Part shown: piece by piece, positions 12,601-27,600 of the stretch
Layout of the letters: every line of letters begins with the position of its first letter
Numbering within the stretch: the stretch's first letter is position 1
Source: Fragum whitleyi
Lineage: Eukaryota; Mollusca; Bivalvia; Cardiida; Cardiidae
NCBI GenBank assembly: GCA_948146395.1
Contig: OX411556.1
Span: 26,546,596 to 26,610,595, forward strand
Length of the DNA: 64,000 nucleotides
Reading direction: 5' to 3'
The notes under the pieces: generated by a model
Database searches by the model: none
The model's input: the letters and a program-made list of their open reading frames with translations, nothing else
What the model was told of the DNA's origin: nothing
Program-made: the position numbers and the translations under genes

Positions 12601-15600
12601 ACCCCACAAATGTTTAATTGGGGACAAGTCTGGACTGAATGCTGGCCAATCGAGTGGGTGTATGTTACAGTTGGCAGGACATTGCTGGCAAACTCTGGCG
12701 ACATGGGGCCGGGCATTGTCTTGCTGCAATATCAGGTTCCGTATGGGACGGCATTTGGGTGGAGGATTTTCTCTTTACCTGATGCTCTTTAAATTACCCT
12801 CAATCACGTCAATGGTGATTTTAACCCATAGGAGATGCTGCCCCAACACATACCAAACAACAGTCAATTCTATCCTGTCCAACAACCTATGGCTCGGTGT
12901 AACTTTCGCCACGATGTCAGTATACACGACGTCGGCCGTCCAAATGGTAGAAAGTGAACCAGAATTTGTCGGTGAAGAATACCCGTCTCCATTGCCTAAT
13001 AGAAAAAATTTCGTAATGACTGTGCTAGCAACCAAGCAAAACGGCAAAATAAGGGAGTCTTGTACTTCCTGACTCCCCTTTAAAGTTTCAAACCCTGAAA
13101 TTTGTTTGACACAAAATTTAAATTCAGCCTTTTAGAGTTATCAAATACTTAATGATACAGGTGATATACCCAGGAGGCTTGATTCAGGGTTTTGACACAA
13201 GTTTTGCGCATCGGAAATGCAAAAATGAGTAGTTAGAACCCTCAAAACTATGTGATGTGAGTCCCATAGACTCTCTGGGGATTATCTTCTGAAAAGAATT
13301 GAAGCCTGTTTTTAACAGGCTTCAATTTTTTCCTGAAGTTGAGCCTAGAATATTAATATACTTCCATCTTTTTCTTTACCTTTTACCAGGGAATTACTCT
13401 AAATTTAGATAATAAAAATATGAAGCCTCAAAGAAATACAGTTGTCTAAAGCTAAAGCAGGGACTCCCAAAGTCTAAGAAAGGAACCCTAAGATCCCACT
13501 GATTGAGTCCTTTGGACCCTATTGTGCTGATGTCAGACTAAACTCTGTTTAAGAAACGATTAACTTTACCATGATGCAGTACTGGATGATTATTCAAAGT
13601 GGCAAAAGTACCATTCAAACTATGGGTTATTATATTTAGCTTTGATGGTAACACATTGAGATTTAAATCCTAGGGAGCCTCTGTCATACTGCAGTTGGTA
13701 GTGCGCAAGACTGTAAATCTAGAGGTTCTGGGTTTGATCCCCGATGACAGCACTCATCCTTTCCGACTATTTGTCTACCACCAATGGTTTGATAATCATA
13801 GACCTTTGTGGGATAGCAGCTGGAGGCTAGGCTAGGATGTGATGGAAGTACTCAGGTGTGAGAAATACCAGGAATCCGTTGTTAGGTGCCCCAGCTTTCC
13901 AGATATGACTGAAATAAATGTTAAAAGCAGCATAAAACCCCATTCAAAGCAAAAACTAAATCCTAGAGTCACTAGCTAGAGTTTGATTCCTGGCAGGGGT
14001 TGAGTCAACACTAACACAGGTCTTCAGGCCTATGATTTTAACCCTTGTCATGCTAAACCCGGAATATTCCTGCCTTGTCAGGAGCTATGAACAAACATCA
14101 GCCTGCACATATGTGCTGTCTGATCTTTGTCTATACCACCTGTTTTTAGCTCCACTGGCCGAAAGCCAGCGAGCTATTGTCATGGCGGAGTGTCCGTCGT
14201 GCGTCGGTGTGTGCATCCGTCCGTCCGTCCGTGCGTAAACTTTTTCTTTAAACATCTTCTCCTCCCAAACCAATGGGCGGATTTTAATGAAACTTGGCAG
14301 AAATGATCCTTGGGTGGCCCTCTTCTGAAATTTTTCAAAGAATTTTGATTGGCCCCCAAATATGGGTGAGGCAGGGCGTGGCATTTTTTCACTTTGAAAT
14401 CTTTAAAAATCTTCTCCTCCCAAACTATTGGGCCGTTTTCAATGAAACTTTGCATGGATGTTCCTTTGGTGACCCTTTACTTAAATTGTTCAAGAAATTT
14501 TGATTGGCCCATAAATATGGGTGTGGCGGGGCGGGGCTTAATTTGAGCCTGAAATCTTCGAACAACATCTCCTCCTGAACCACTGGGCTGATTTCAATGA
14601 AACTTTAACAGAATGTTCTTTGGTTGACCCTTTACTTAAATTGTTCAAGAAATTTTGATTGGTCCTTAAATATGGGCGTTGCAGGGCGGGGCCTATTTTG
14701 AGCCTGAAATTTTCAAATGACATTTTCTCCTGAACCACTTGGCTGATTTCAATGAAACTTTACCAGAATGTTCCTTGAGTGTCTTTTTTTAAAATGGGGG
14801 GGCTTATTTTGAGGCCAAAATCTTTGAACGATATCTCCTTTGGAACCACTCAGCCAATTTCAATGAAACTTTACCAAAATGTTTCTTGGGTGACTATTAC
14901 CTAAATTGATCAAGAAATTTTGATTGGTCCATAAATATGGGCGTGGCAGGGGGGGCCTATTTTGAGCCCAAAATCATTGAACGACATCTTCTGAACCTTA
15001 TGTTTTAATAAGATGGGTAAAGGGTTGCAGGTTCATTATGATTGAGTATTTTGGTGCAATATGGACCAGAACCAGTTTATCATTATTTAATAGGTCTTAG
15101 GATATTTCGGAGTGTTAATGTATTCATTTAAAGTAAGCTTTATTTAATGAAAGTCTAAAGATTTTAAAGCCAGTAGAGCGATACAGGCCCTCTTGGGCCT
15201 CTTGTTTCTTTTTAAACCAGAAAAGTTTCAGAAATTATATTTTCAAAATCAAATGCTGACTCACCAGTAGGAAATACAGAGCTTTCAGCACTTTGATTTA
15301 TATATAATTTTGCGAAGGTTTTTTATTCAGCATGACAAGGGTTAAGGCAGGACTGGCACTTCATTCTATAATACAAGTCCTTCTGGCCTGTGAATTTTTA
15401 GCTCACCTGAGCACGAAGTGCTCAAGGTGAGCTTTTGTGGTTAGGTGGATGTCCGTCGTCCGTCGTCAGTCGTCCGTCGTCCGTCGTCAACATTTGCCTT
15501 GTATGCACTCTAGAGGCCACATTTTTGGCGCGATCAACCTGAAATTTGGTCAGAATAATTGTCTAAATAAAATCTTGGACGAGTTCGAAATTGGGTCAAC

Positions 15601-18600
15601 TGGGGTCAAAAACTGGGTCACGGGGTCAAATCTTAGAAAACCCTTGTATGCACTCTAGAGGCCACATTTTTGGCGCGATCAACCTGAAATTTGGTCAGAA
15701 TGATTGTCTTGATAAAATCTTGGTCGAGTTCGAAATTGGGTCAACTAGGTTTAAAAACTAGGTCACGGGGTCAAATCTTAGAAAAACCTTGTATGCACTC
15801 TAGAGGCCACATTTTTTGCCCAATCAACCTGAAATTTGATCAGAATAATTGTCTTGATAAAATCTCAGACGAGTTCGAAATTGGGTCAACTGGGGTCACA
15901 GACTAGGTCACGGGGTCAAATCTTAGAAAAACCTTGTATGCACTCTAGAGGCCACATTTTTGGCCAAATCAACCTGAAATTTGGTCAGAATGAATGGCTT
16001 GATAAAATCTCGGATGAGTTTGAAATTGGGTCAACTGGGGTCAAAAACTAGGTCACAGGGTCAAATCATAGAAAAACCTTGTATGCACTCTAGAAGCCAC
16101 ATTTTTTGCCCAATCAAGCTGAATTTTGGTCAGACTGATTGTCTTGATAAAATATCGGACGAGTTCGAAATTGGGTCAACTGGGGTCAAAAACTAGGTCA
16201 CAGGGTCAAATCTTAGAAAAACCGTGTAAGCACTCTAGAAGCCACATTTTTTGCCCAATCAACCTGAAATTTGGTCAGACTGATTGTCTTGATAAAATAT
16301 CTGACGAGTTCGAAATTGGGTCAACTGGGGTCAAAAACTAGGTAACAGGGTCAAATCTTAGAAAAACCGTGTAAGCTTTCTAGAGGCCACATTTTTTGCC
16401 CAATCAACCTGAAATTTGGTCAGAATGAATGTCTTGATGAAATCTTTGATGAGTTCAAAATTGGGTCAACTGGGTTCAAAAACTAGGTCACGGGGTCAAA
16501 TCATAGAAAAACATTGTATGAACTCTAGAGGCCACATTTTTGGCCAAATCAACCTGAAATTTGGTCAGAATGAATGGCTTGATAAAATCTCGGATGAGTT
16601 TGAAATTGGGTCAACTGGGGTCAAAAACTAGGTCACAGGGTCAGATAATGGAAAAAACCTTGTATGCACTCTAGAGGCCACATATTATGCCCAAAAAACC
16701 TGAATTTTGCTCGGAATGATTGACTTGATGAAATCTCGGACGAGTTCGAAATTGGGTCAACTGGGATTCTAAAACTAGGTCACAGGGTCAAATAATGGAA
16801 AAACCTTGTATGCACTCTAGAGGCCACATTTTTTGACCAAAAAACCTGAATTTTGCTTGGAATGATTGTCTTGATGAAATCTCGGATTAGTTTGAAATTG
16901 GGTCACCTGGGGTCAAAAACTAGGTCACAGGGTCAAATCTTAGAAAAACCTTGTATGCACTCTAGAGGCCATATTTTTTGCCCAATCAACCCGAATTTTG
17001 GTCAGAATGATTGTCTTGATGTAATCTGAGACAATTTCGAAATTGGGTCAACTGGGGTCAAAAACTAGGTCACATGGTCATATCATAGAAAAACCTTGTA
17101 TGCACTCTAGAGGCCACATTTTTTGCTGGATCAAACTGAAATTTGATCAGAATGATTGAATTGATGCAATTTTTGATGAGTATGAGATTGGGTCAACTGG
17201 GGTCAAAAACTAGGTCACAGAGTCAAATAATGGAAAATCCTTGTAAGTCAATTGTATGTCAACCTGAACATTGTAAAAAAGGTATTATCAAGTTGTACAG
17301 AGGCAGAAGAATATTGAAAAAAATTAGACAGTTCATTCAGGTGAGCGATTAAGGGCCACTATGGCCCTCTTGTTATCACTATTCTTTAAAACGGTGAATG
17401 TTGTATCCCAAGCTTTGTGCAGAAGCGAATGAAATATAGCTGCATACTTAAAATTAATAATTGTTTGAAACCAATTTTTGCAGCCAATGAGAATGCACAT
17501 AAATTGATGGGATCAACTGAAACTAAATCATTACCTGGTGAAACATAATAATGTATTGCATGTTTCAAACATTTGGCACTTGCTTGTGTGTTTCAAGCTT
17601 CTCATGCTATCCATGGCACACCCTATGATTGTGAGAAAAAATTGAGCCATATTGTTTAAAATGTCCCTAAAAACTATAAAAAAAAAAAAAAAAAAACTAA
17701 ACAAAATTTAGAATTCAGCAGGGAAATGGTTAATAACCTGCATTCATGGCTGGTAATTTTGTGATGAGTTCAGATATTTTCATGATTTGTTTTCATATAG
17801 CAAAGCTCAATCATATCCAAAATTTATCCACCATATATAGCTTTGTGCTATATATTGAACAGTGAACACATTGTATAGATTTAGTTGTTAGGTAATAAAC
17901 CTGTTCTATCGGAGAGTGTCAGGCGGAATAAAATCCAATTTTCTATCTCACTATAAGACAAGGACATAGGCATTTGTTGACATAGTTATTGAGAAAGACA
18001 TGCCCTGGTAGGCTGTGGTAATTCTGGTCATTCATGGCTTCTGGTAAAAGCAGGATATACAGAAAAACTTGTTTTAACCCTTTCCTGTGTTACAATATTT
18101 TGGACCTGTCCAAATTCAAAGGTTTTGCAGACGAAAATTTAAAGTGGATTTAATTTGAAAAATAATGATTCAGTAGGGTAGAAAATAGTGAGGAAAAAGA
18201 TGAAATTGCTTGTCAGAAGCAATTTCTTCTTTTTTCACAATGTTTTCTCAATCATAACATCACAGGCACGTAAAAAGCAGGGATTAAACAGCAAAGGGTT
18301 AAGCCACCACTAACAGGACCACCAAAAAGAGGTCGTTAAAGATAATGGCTGCTCAAAACATGCTTTGTTTCAAAAAAAAAAAATACTTTTTTGATTGAAT
18401 GTGTATACATGTATTATTGCGAAATTCCCTATAATCCTATGTTGTTTAAACACAATAGAATCGTCTCATTGAGACGATTTTGGTGAGTTTTCACAACAAA
18501 GGATTCATTTTCAATAATTTTTAGACCAACAATACATTCTTTTTATGATATTTTGATTGAAAGAAGGGGATTTTGAAAACGGTTGCTTAATAAGAATGGT

Positions 18601-21600
18601 CGTCTAATAGAAGTGGTCACTCAAGCAAGATTGACAGTGTATGCAATGTAGGGCTCATGTAGTCCTGGTCATTCAATGCTCCTGATCAAATGAAGACAGG
18701 CATATGTTGATATGGTTATTGAAGACATGCTTTGGTAGACTGAGGTAACTCTGGTCATTCATGGCATCTGGTTAAACCAGGAAAACATAATCTTTATGGG
18801 CACTTATAATAGCTTTTTTGCAACCCCTCGATTCGTTGAAATAGGTATTTAGCAAGACCTGCCATGATGGGCTATGGTAAGCCAATCATTTAGTCATTTA
18901 AGAATCTGATTAAACAAGAGTTTAGGCATTTTTAGCTCAGTAGTACTGACAGAAGGCTATAGCGATGGCTTGATTCCCTATCTATTCCATTCATCCATCA
19001 GTCCATTTGAAAGCAATTCTAACTAACTAATAATTAAATATTAATTATAATTATGTGATAAAGTCCACAAATAGGATCAGATTTCCATGAAACTTTCACA
19101 GTGATATTTTGGGGTCATGAGGAAGTTGTCCTTTCTAAAATTGGGCTATTCCATTGGAGAACAAAGGAAGGCCTAATGGATTTTCATTAAAATATTATCT
19201 TATACACAATAAAGTCCACAAATATTATCTGATTTCCTTTAAACTTTCACAGGATGATTGTAGGGTCATAAAGAAGGTTCCTTTTGAAAATGGGCTGACC
19301 CTTTTGAAAATACAGAAAAAGGGGCCTAATGGATTTTTGTTCAGAATACGCTTGTTTTTAGCTCATCTGAGCACAACGTGCTCAAAGGGAGCTATTAGGA
19401 TCACCCTGAGTCTGTCGTCCCTCGTGTGTCATCTGTCGTCAACAATTTAGAAAAACTTCTTCTCCTCCTGAACCAGCGGACCCATTTCAATGAAACATTG
19501 CCAGAATGTTCCATTGGTGACCCTCTTTGAAATTTGTTTGCTAAATTCTGATTGGCCCATAAATATGGGTGGTGCATTTTTATGTCCCGTATAGAGAGAT
19601 CGGGGGCATATTGTTCTACTCATATCCGTCTGTCTGTCTGTCCGTCCGCCTGTCGGAAAACTTAACCCGAAAACTTAACCTTGCCAATATCTTCAAGCCT
19701 ATTCAAGATTCAAAGCTTATTTTTGGCATGATGATAGATCTCAATGATCCGCATTCGCTGGTAGTAAAGTCAAGCTCATGTGACAAGGTCAAGGTCATCT
19801 GTCAAGGTCAAACTTTGAAAGAAAAATGCCGCTACGGGGGCATTCGTGTTTCACAAACACATCTTGTTTCACTTTGAAATCTTTCAACGACATCTTCTCC
19901 TGAACCACAGGGCCGATTTCAATGAAACTTTAAGAGAATGTTTCTTGAGTGACCCTTTTCAAAAACTGTTCGCGAAATTTTGATTGGCCATTAAATATGG
20001 GCATGGCAGGGCGGGGGTTATTTTGAGCCCGAAATCTTTGAACGACATCTCCTCCTGAACCACTGGGCTGATTTCAATGAATTTTTTACCAGAATGTTTC
20101 TTGAGTGACCCTTTAAAAAAATTATTTGCATAATTTTGATTTGCCCATAAATATGGGCGTGGCAGGGGGGGGGGGGCTTATTTGAGCCAAAAACCATTGA
20201 ACGACATCTCCTCCTGAACCACTAGGTTAATTTCAATGAAATTTTACCAGAATGTTTCTTGGATGACCCTTTTTAAAAAAGTGTGTGCAAAATTCTGATT
20301 GGCCCACAAATATGGGCGTGGCAAAGCAGGGGTTATTTTGAGCCCAAATATTTGAACGACATCTCCTCCTGAACCATTAGGCTGTTTTCAATCAAACTTT
20401 ACCAGAATGTTTCTTGAGTGACCTTTTTTTTAAAATTGTATGCAAAATTTTGATTGGCCAATAATTATATGCATGGCAAGGAGGGGGGGGGGGGGCTTAA
20501 TTTTAGCCCGAAATCTTTGAACGAAATCTCCTCCTGAACCACTGGGCCCATTTCGATGAAACTTACCCAGAATGTTTCTTGGGTGACCCTTTTCAAAAAT
20601 TGCTTGGAAAATTCTGATTGGCCCATAAAAATGGGCGTGTCAGGGGGGAGGGGACTTCTATTGAGCGCGAAATCTTTGAAGACATATCCTCCTGAACAAC
20701 TGGGCCCATTTCAATGAAACTTACCCAGAATGTTCCTTGGGTGACCCTTTTCAAAAATTGTTTGCAAAATTCTGATTGGCCCATAAAAATGTGCCTGGCA
20801 GGGGGGGGGGGGGGGGGGGGCTCATTTTGAACCTCCTCAGTAATGAATGGGTGGGAAACGTCTATTCTCACTTTAAAATCTTTGAATAAAATCTCAACAA
20901 TAAGGCAAATGTGAGTGAAACTTTGCAAGAAAGTTACTTGGGTGAGTTTCACTGGACCACTAAATTCCAGGTGAGCGATTTAGGGCCATTTTGGCCCTCT
21001 TGTTTTAATTAAGTCCTCAAATATTATTGAATTTCTTTGAAACTTTCACAGGATGGTTGTAGATCATAAAGAAAGTTCTACATGAAAATTGTATTAAAAC
21101 AAAGGTAAATGAGTCTTTAGGATAATTGCTAAAGTAAATTGAAAGAGAGTTAGTCAGATAGGTTTATTTCAGATGTATGTATTTTTATGCCCCCCGCATC
21201 GAAAGATCAGGGGCATATTGTTTAACTGTTGTCTGTCTGTCTGTCTGCCTGTCTGTCTGCAAAACTTAACCAATATTTTCAAGGCCATTCAAGATACAAT
21301 GTTCATGTTTGGTATGATGATAGATCTCAATGATACCCATCTGCTGATACCAACGTCAAGGTCATGTGAAAAGGTTAAGGTTATCTGTCAAGGTCAAATT
21401 TGTAAAAAAAAATGCCATTTTGGGGGTAAACACATCTTGTTTTTAAAAAGCAATAGATTATCTGAAATATCAGATTAAACTTTGGAAAACTAAATATTCA
21501 GTAGAGTGTTTTGGGTCCTCCTGCCAAACTCAAAACTTTTCTTTAGGGATGTTAAACTACCTAAAGGAAAATTATTGATAACCTCAAAATCAGCTTATTT

Positions 21601-24600
21601 CTTGCAAAGACAAATTTTGGCTTAAGATTACAAATGAGCATTTACTCAAACCTGATCTAGTGATTTGAGGGACGTGATTCTGCTCTTAAACTAAGATGCA
21701 CAGCGTGGGGAAATACAGATTTTCTTAACTTGCCCACAGACAAGTAAAAGTCAATTTCCTACTTGTCCAGGATCAAAATGAACTTGTCCGTAAAAAATGG
21801 AAAGATGCATATTGAAAAAAAGAGGTATTAATGAAGAAAATGCTGTTACCCAGCATTTTCTTTGTGAAAAAGCAATTTTTCTACCCTTTGATACAAACAT
21901 AAGGATGACTATTCTTTTAATCTATTTTGTACCAATCCAAGATTTGCCCTGGTATTTACTTGTCCGTGGACAAGTGGCCTAGAAAAATGTACTTGCTCGC
22001 AGTTGGATAAATACATGTCAGACAAGCTGCATGGGCATGGGAATTCCACACCCCTGATACAAGCATGGAAATAAAAGATGATATTAGTAACTTATATTTG
22101 CACATTTCAAGTAGAAAAAATATTAAATGGAATTTCAAGTTTGAGTAAATTCTCAAGTGTTGAAGTTTAACAGTCTTAGACCCTCACCATTGGGTGACAA
22201 AATTTAGCCCAAATCAGTTCAGGGTATGAATTCATAGGTGTAACTTAAGTATTTTGAAATTGATACGCACTCAAAATGCCACCATCGAAGAATATATAGG
22301 ATAAAGATGATATGTGGACTGTGGCAAAATTAAGATAAACCCCTCTACCCCCTACCCCTCTTAAATAATTTGAGTTTTTGTGAATATCAAAATATTGTAA
22401 CTACAGCTTCAATAAGCTGTAATTACAATGTTTTGAACATGCATCAACAATATTTTTTTAAGACAATTTATTTGTATGCGCAATGTGCATAATTGTAGTA
22501 TTGCCGTTGGAATATACATTTCAGAAGGAATTACTTGTAAAAAATCGATGCACCTAAGCCATCATCAACTTTCACAAAACTCCTACAAATCAACCACCCT
22601 ACATTGCAAGTGACTTCACTTTTGTTTACTTTTCAAAGGCAATGTTGAAATTAACTTGTTATTTAACTCACATTAACATAACTGTCGTAATTAGTGCAGT
22701 CAGTAATGCACCTTACCCTAGTCTATGTAACATGCTTCATGGGTTCGTATCGTCGCAAAAGATTTTTTCTTTTTTACAAGTTCAAGATTCAAAACTTGAT
22801 TTATTGTATTGGCTTTATCAATTTTACACGAAACAATTTTGAAAAAAAAAAATCGCTTTCCATTTTTGTGATATTCGTGAATACATGGGTATGATTTGAA
22901 AATAGAAAACAAGAGGGCCATAGTGGCCCTTAATCGCTCACCTGAAATAACAATCTAAAAACGTTTTTCTAAGATTTGACCCTGTGACCTAGTTTTTGAC
23001 CCCACTAGACCCAATTTTGAAGTTGTCCGAGATTTAATCAAGATAATCATTCTGACCAATTTTCAGGTCTATCGGGCTAAAATTATGGCCTCTACAGTGT
23101 CCACAAGGTTTTTCTAAGATTTTACCCTGTGACCTAGTTTTTTGACTCCACTTGACCCAATCTCAAACTTGTCCCAGATTTCATCAAGATAATTATACTG
23201 ACCAATTCAGGTTGATTGGGCTAAAAATATGACCTCTAGAGTGTTCACAAGGTTTTTCAGAGATTTGACCCCGTGACCTGGTTTTTTACCCCACTTGACC
23301 CAATTTTTAACTTGTCCAAGATTTCATCCAGATAATAAATCTGACCAATTTTCAGGTTGTTTGGGCGAAAAATTTGGCCTCTAAAGTGTCCACAAGGTTT
23401 TTCCAAGATTTGACTCTGTGACCTAGTTTTTGACCCCACTTGACCCAATTTTGAACTTGTCTGAGATTTCATCAAGATAATCATTCTGACCAATTTTCAG
23501 GTCTATTGGGCTTAAAATATGGCCACTAGAGTGTCCACAAGATTTTTCTAAGATTTGACCCTGTGACCTAGTTTTTGACCCCACTTGACCCAATTTCAAA
23601 CTTGTCTGAGATTTCATCGAGATAATTATACTGACCAATTTTCAGGTTGATTGGGCAAAAAATATGGCCTCTAGAGTGTTCACAAGGTTTTTCAGAGATT
23701 TGACCTTGTGACCTAGTTTTTGACCCCAGTTGACCCAATTTCGAACTCATCAGAGATTTTATCAAGACAATCATTCTGACTAAATTTCAAGTTGATCAGA
23801 CCAAAAATGTGACCTCTAGAGTGCATACAAGGTTTTTCTAAGATTTGACCCCGTGACCTAGTCTTTGACCCCAGTTGACCCAATTTCGAACTCATCCGAG
23901 ATTTTATCGAGACAATCATTCTGACCAAATTTCAAGTCGATCAGACCAAAAATAAGACCTCTAGAGTGCATACAAGGTTTTTCTAAGATTTGACCCCGTG
24001 ACCTTGTTTTTGACCCCAGTTGACCCAATTTCAAACTCATCCGAGATTTTATCAAGACAATCATTCTTACCAAATTTCAGGTTGATCAAACAAAAAATAT
24101 GACCTCTAGAGTGCATACAAGGTTTTTCTAAGATTTGACCCCGTGACCTAGTCTTTGACCCCAGTTGACCCAATTTCGAACTCATCCGAGATTTTATCGA
24201 GACAATCATTCTGACCAAATTTCAAGTCGATCAGACCAAAAATAAGACCTCTAGAGTGCATACAAGGTTTTTCTAAGATTTGACCCCGTGACCTTGTTTT
24301 TGACCCCAGTTGACCCAATTTCAAACTCATCCGAGATTTTATCAAGACAATCATTCTTACCAAATTTCAGGTTGATTGGGCAAAAAATGTGACCTCTAGA
24401 GTGCATACAAGGTTTTTCTAAGATTTGACCCTGTGACCTAGTTTTTGACCCCACTTGACCCAATTTCGAACTCATCCGAGATTTTGTGAAGACAATCATT
24501 CTGACCAAATTTCAGGTTGATTGGGCAAAAAATGTGGCCTCTAGAGTGCATACAAGGTAAATGTTGACGACACACGACGGACGACGGACGACGGACGACG

Positions 24601-27600
24601 AACGACGGACGACGGACATCCACCCAACCACAAAAGCTCACCTTGAGCACTTCGTGCTCAGGTGAGCTAAAAATGGAAAAACTGACACATCAGTAGAGAA
24701 AAGAATTTTTTTTTTTTTATAAAATGTAAAGATGTCTTACATATGTAACAAATAAACGAGTCAATTTAAAAATAATGAAACTATTTTTTTCTACATTGAA
24801 AATGCACTAAAAAATCATAATTTTACAAAAAATATGTAATCTGACAGAGTTTCGAACCTCTATATCAAATATCACTTTTCTTTCGAGGGACGGAGACGTA
24901 TGTCCAAGTACACTAACTACCTGCACTATTTTCCAACTTATCGAATTCATGTGTTTTTACTATTTGTTAAAACTAATATAGCAATAAAAGGATAAACAAA
25001 TCATGACGTCACTTGCAATGTTGGTCCGGACTGTAATAGGCTACAATGATAAACAATCATTATAAATCAAACAAAATAATCGAATTACAGAGTTTTAACA
25101 GGAGCCTTGTTGTCAGGTTTTGTTGTTTTGCATCAGTGATGTAATATCCAACTTTTCTGAAAAAAAAAACTAACAAGGCCACAGCTCTCTCTCTCTCTAG
25201 CAGAGAATGACTCAGTATTGGTGAGTCACACAGCTCGACGCTTCACTGTCAAGAGAAGTTGGAAGTCAGCAAGAAATTATTGCTGATATCTTCAATAAGA
25301 AATGTAGGCATGGACTTAAGCCACGGTAACTCTTATTTTTTTGTAGTTGTTAATGCATTTTTATTGGGAAATGTGTGAATTTTTAAATGCAAAATTGATT
25401 TTGGATGATATGTATTGTGCAGTTATAGCGTTTTAATAATTGATGGTTTTTAACGTTGCTTTAAACAATATAAAATGATCACTGATGGTAGACCAAAACC
25501 TTGTAACTACAGCTAAGAATAGAATACAGCTTGAATAGAGCTGAAGTTTCGAGGTTTTAGTCCCCCATTTTTATGTTGAAGCAAGATTTTGCTTTTGCAT
25601 CTTAACAGCTTAAAACCCTCTTGAGATTTTTTTTTTAACAATTTTCCAAATTGAAAAATGTTGTAGACTACAAATCGACAATTCTAAGTGTGTAAAACTG
25701 AAAATCACAATTAGGAAAGAAAACAACCCGAATGGAAAAAGAAAATTAGAATACAGTAATACTAATGTGCTAAGTGACTGTAAAGGGGTTGTGAAAAAAG
25801 TGGTTGCTTCTGGGAATGGTCACATTATCAATATTTCATGTTAAATTAGATAGCATATAGATTGTTCCAAATGACATACTTCCTTTAAATAAATTTAATT
25901 TGAATCCTAAGGTGTTCGAACCCTCGAACCCACTAGAATTATTGCATTGAAACTTTTCTAATAGGTTCTAACAACAAATTAAATAATAAACATTTTTATG
26001 CCCCCTTATCGAGAGATCTGGGGCATATTGTTTTACTCATGTCCGTCTGTCTGTCCGTCCGTCTGTCCAAAACCTAACCCGAAAACTTAACCTTTGCCTT
26101 TTCTCCAAAAGTATTTGACATACAAAGCTGTACACCAAAGTCAAGGTCATGTGACAAGGTCATGTGACAAGGTCAAGGTCATCTGTCAAGGTCAAACTTA
26201 AAAAAAAAATGCTGTTCCAGGGGCATTTGTGTTTCACAAACACATCTTATTTCATTTTAGTATGCCAACTTTGTCATAGATTTTACTTTTTTAGCTCACC
26301 TGAGCACGAAGTGCTCAAGGTGAGCTATTGTGGTTAGGTGGATGTCCGTCGTGCGTCGTCCGTCGTGCGATGTCCGTTGTCAACATTTGCCTTGTATGCA
26401 CTCTAGAGGCCACATTTTTTGCCCGATCAACCTGAATGTTGGTCAGAATGATTGTCTTGATGAATTCTCAGACATGTTCGAAATTGGGTCATCTGGGGTC
26501 AAAAACTAGGTCACGGGGTCAAATCTAAGAAAAACCTTGTATGCACTCTAGAGGCCACATTTTTTGCCAGATCAACCTGAAATTTGGTCAGAATGATTGT
26601 CTTGATGAAATCTCTGACAAGTTCGAAATTGGGTCATCTGGGGTCAAAAACTAGGCCACGGGATCAAATCTAAGAAAAACCTTGTATGCACTCTAGTGGC
26701 CATGTTTATTGCCAGATCAACCTGAAATTTGGTCAGAATGATTGTTTTGATGAAATCTTGGACAAGTTCAAAATTGGGTCAACTGGGGTCAAAAACTAGG
26801 TCACTGGGTCAAATCAAAGAAAAACCTTGTATGCACTCTAGAGGCCACATTTTTTGCCAGATCAACCTGAATTTTGGTCAGAAAAATTGTCTTGATGAAA
26901 TCTCTGACAAGTTCGAAATTGGGTCAACTGGGATCAAAAACTAGGTCACAGGGTCAAATCTAAGAAAACCTTGTATGCACTCTAGGGGCCACATTTTTGC
27001 TCGATCAACCTGAAAGTTGGTCAGAATGATTGTCTTGATGAAATCTCGCGACAAGTTTGAAATTGGGTCATCTGGGGTCAAAAACTAGGTCACAGGGTCA
27101 AACCTAAGAAAAACCTTGTTTGCACTCTAGAGGCCACAATTTTTGGCCAATCAACCTGACATTTGGTCAGAATGATTGTCAAGGTGAAATCTCGGATGAG
27201 ATCGAAATTTGGTCATCTGGGGTTAAAAAATAGGTCACGAAATCAATTATAAAAATCCTTGTTAGTCAACCTTAAAATTGTAAAAAACGGATTCTCAAGT
27301 TGTATAGAAGCAACAGCTTTGTTTAGCTCAGTCATTCATCATTCTATTTCTCATTCTTCTTTTGAAAATTTAAGACAGTTCATTCAGGCTTAAAAAAAGT
27401 GTGGTAGCTTAATTGAAGTGGTCGCTTGAGCAATATTGACTGATTAAAAAACTTTATAGGTATAGAGTTTTTATGTGACTCTAGTGTAATATATGCCTGT
27501 GCATGAGATTTCCAGCAATTTCAAATATGCACAAGGCAAAGATTCTGGTCAGCCCGTGCATAAGCACATTCTGACCAGTCTTCACTATGCACTTTGTAGG

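Larger units (their letters stand above)
18933..21180 (+). mobile_element. HINE-like element (AGCTCAGTAGTACTGAC type) carrying a nested copy
   Basis: Opens TTTTTAGCTCAGTAGTACTGACAG. Its monomers (AAAGTCCACAAATATTATCTGATTTCCTTTAAACTTTCACAGGATG) stop at 19359 and resume at 21003 (AAGTCCTCAAATATTATTGAATTTC), interrupted by the 19360-21002 element. The 3' end is not clear; a TATGCCCC element starts at 21187. Confidence 0.6.
24669..25997. other. Mostly unassigned intronic DNA
   Basis: Contains the weak tRNA-like sequence (24840), a CRE-like TGACGTCAC at about 25003 and the exon-like stretch at 25180. Otherwise AT-rich without recognised repeats. Confidence 0.4.

Noticed and set aside
12338..13072. 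Plus-strand open frames of 72-136 codons
   Set aside because: They are antisense shadows of the minus-strand Tc1 transposase remnant, which has clear family motifs.
14085..14738. Minus-strand open frames with RPASPIFGGQSKFFEKF-like text
   Set aside because: They are reverse readings of the ATGGGCGTGGCAGGG monomers and recur at 20593-20952; not coding.
15437..16631. Serial open frames of about 71 codons, each starting M-V-R-M and ending G-V-K-N (also in 5487-6855, 23257-24650, 26729-26944 and 51124-51772)
   Set aside because: They repeat every 145 bp, which is one more than a multiple of three, so the same monomer is read in rotating frames on whichever strand the element lies. They follow the tandem repeat, have no independent start signals and are not genes.
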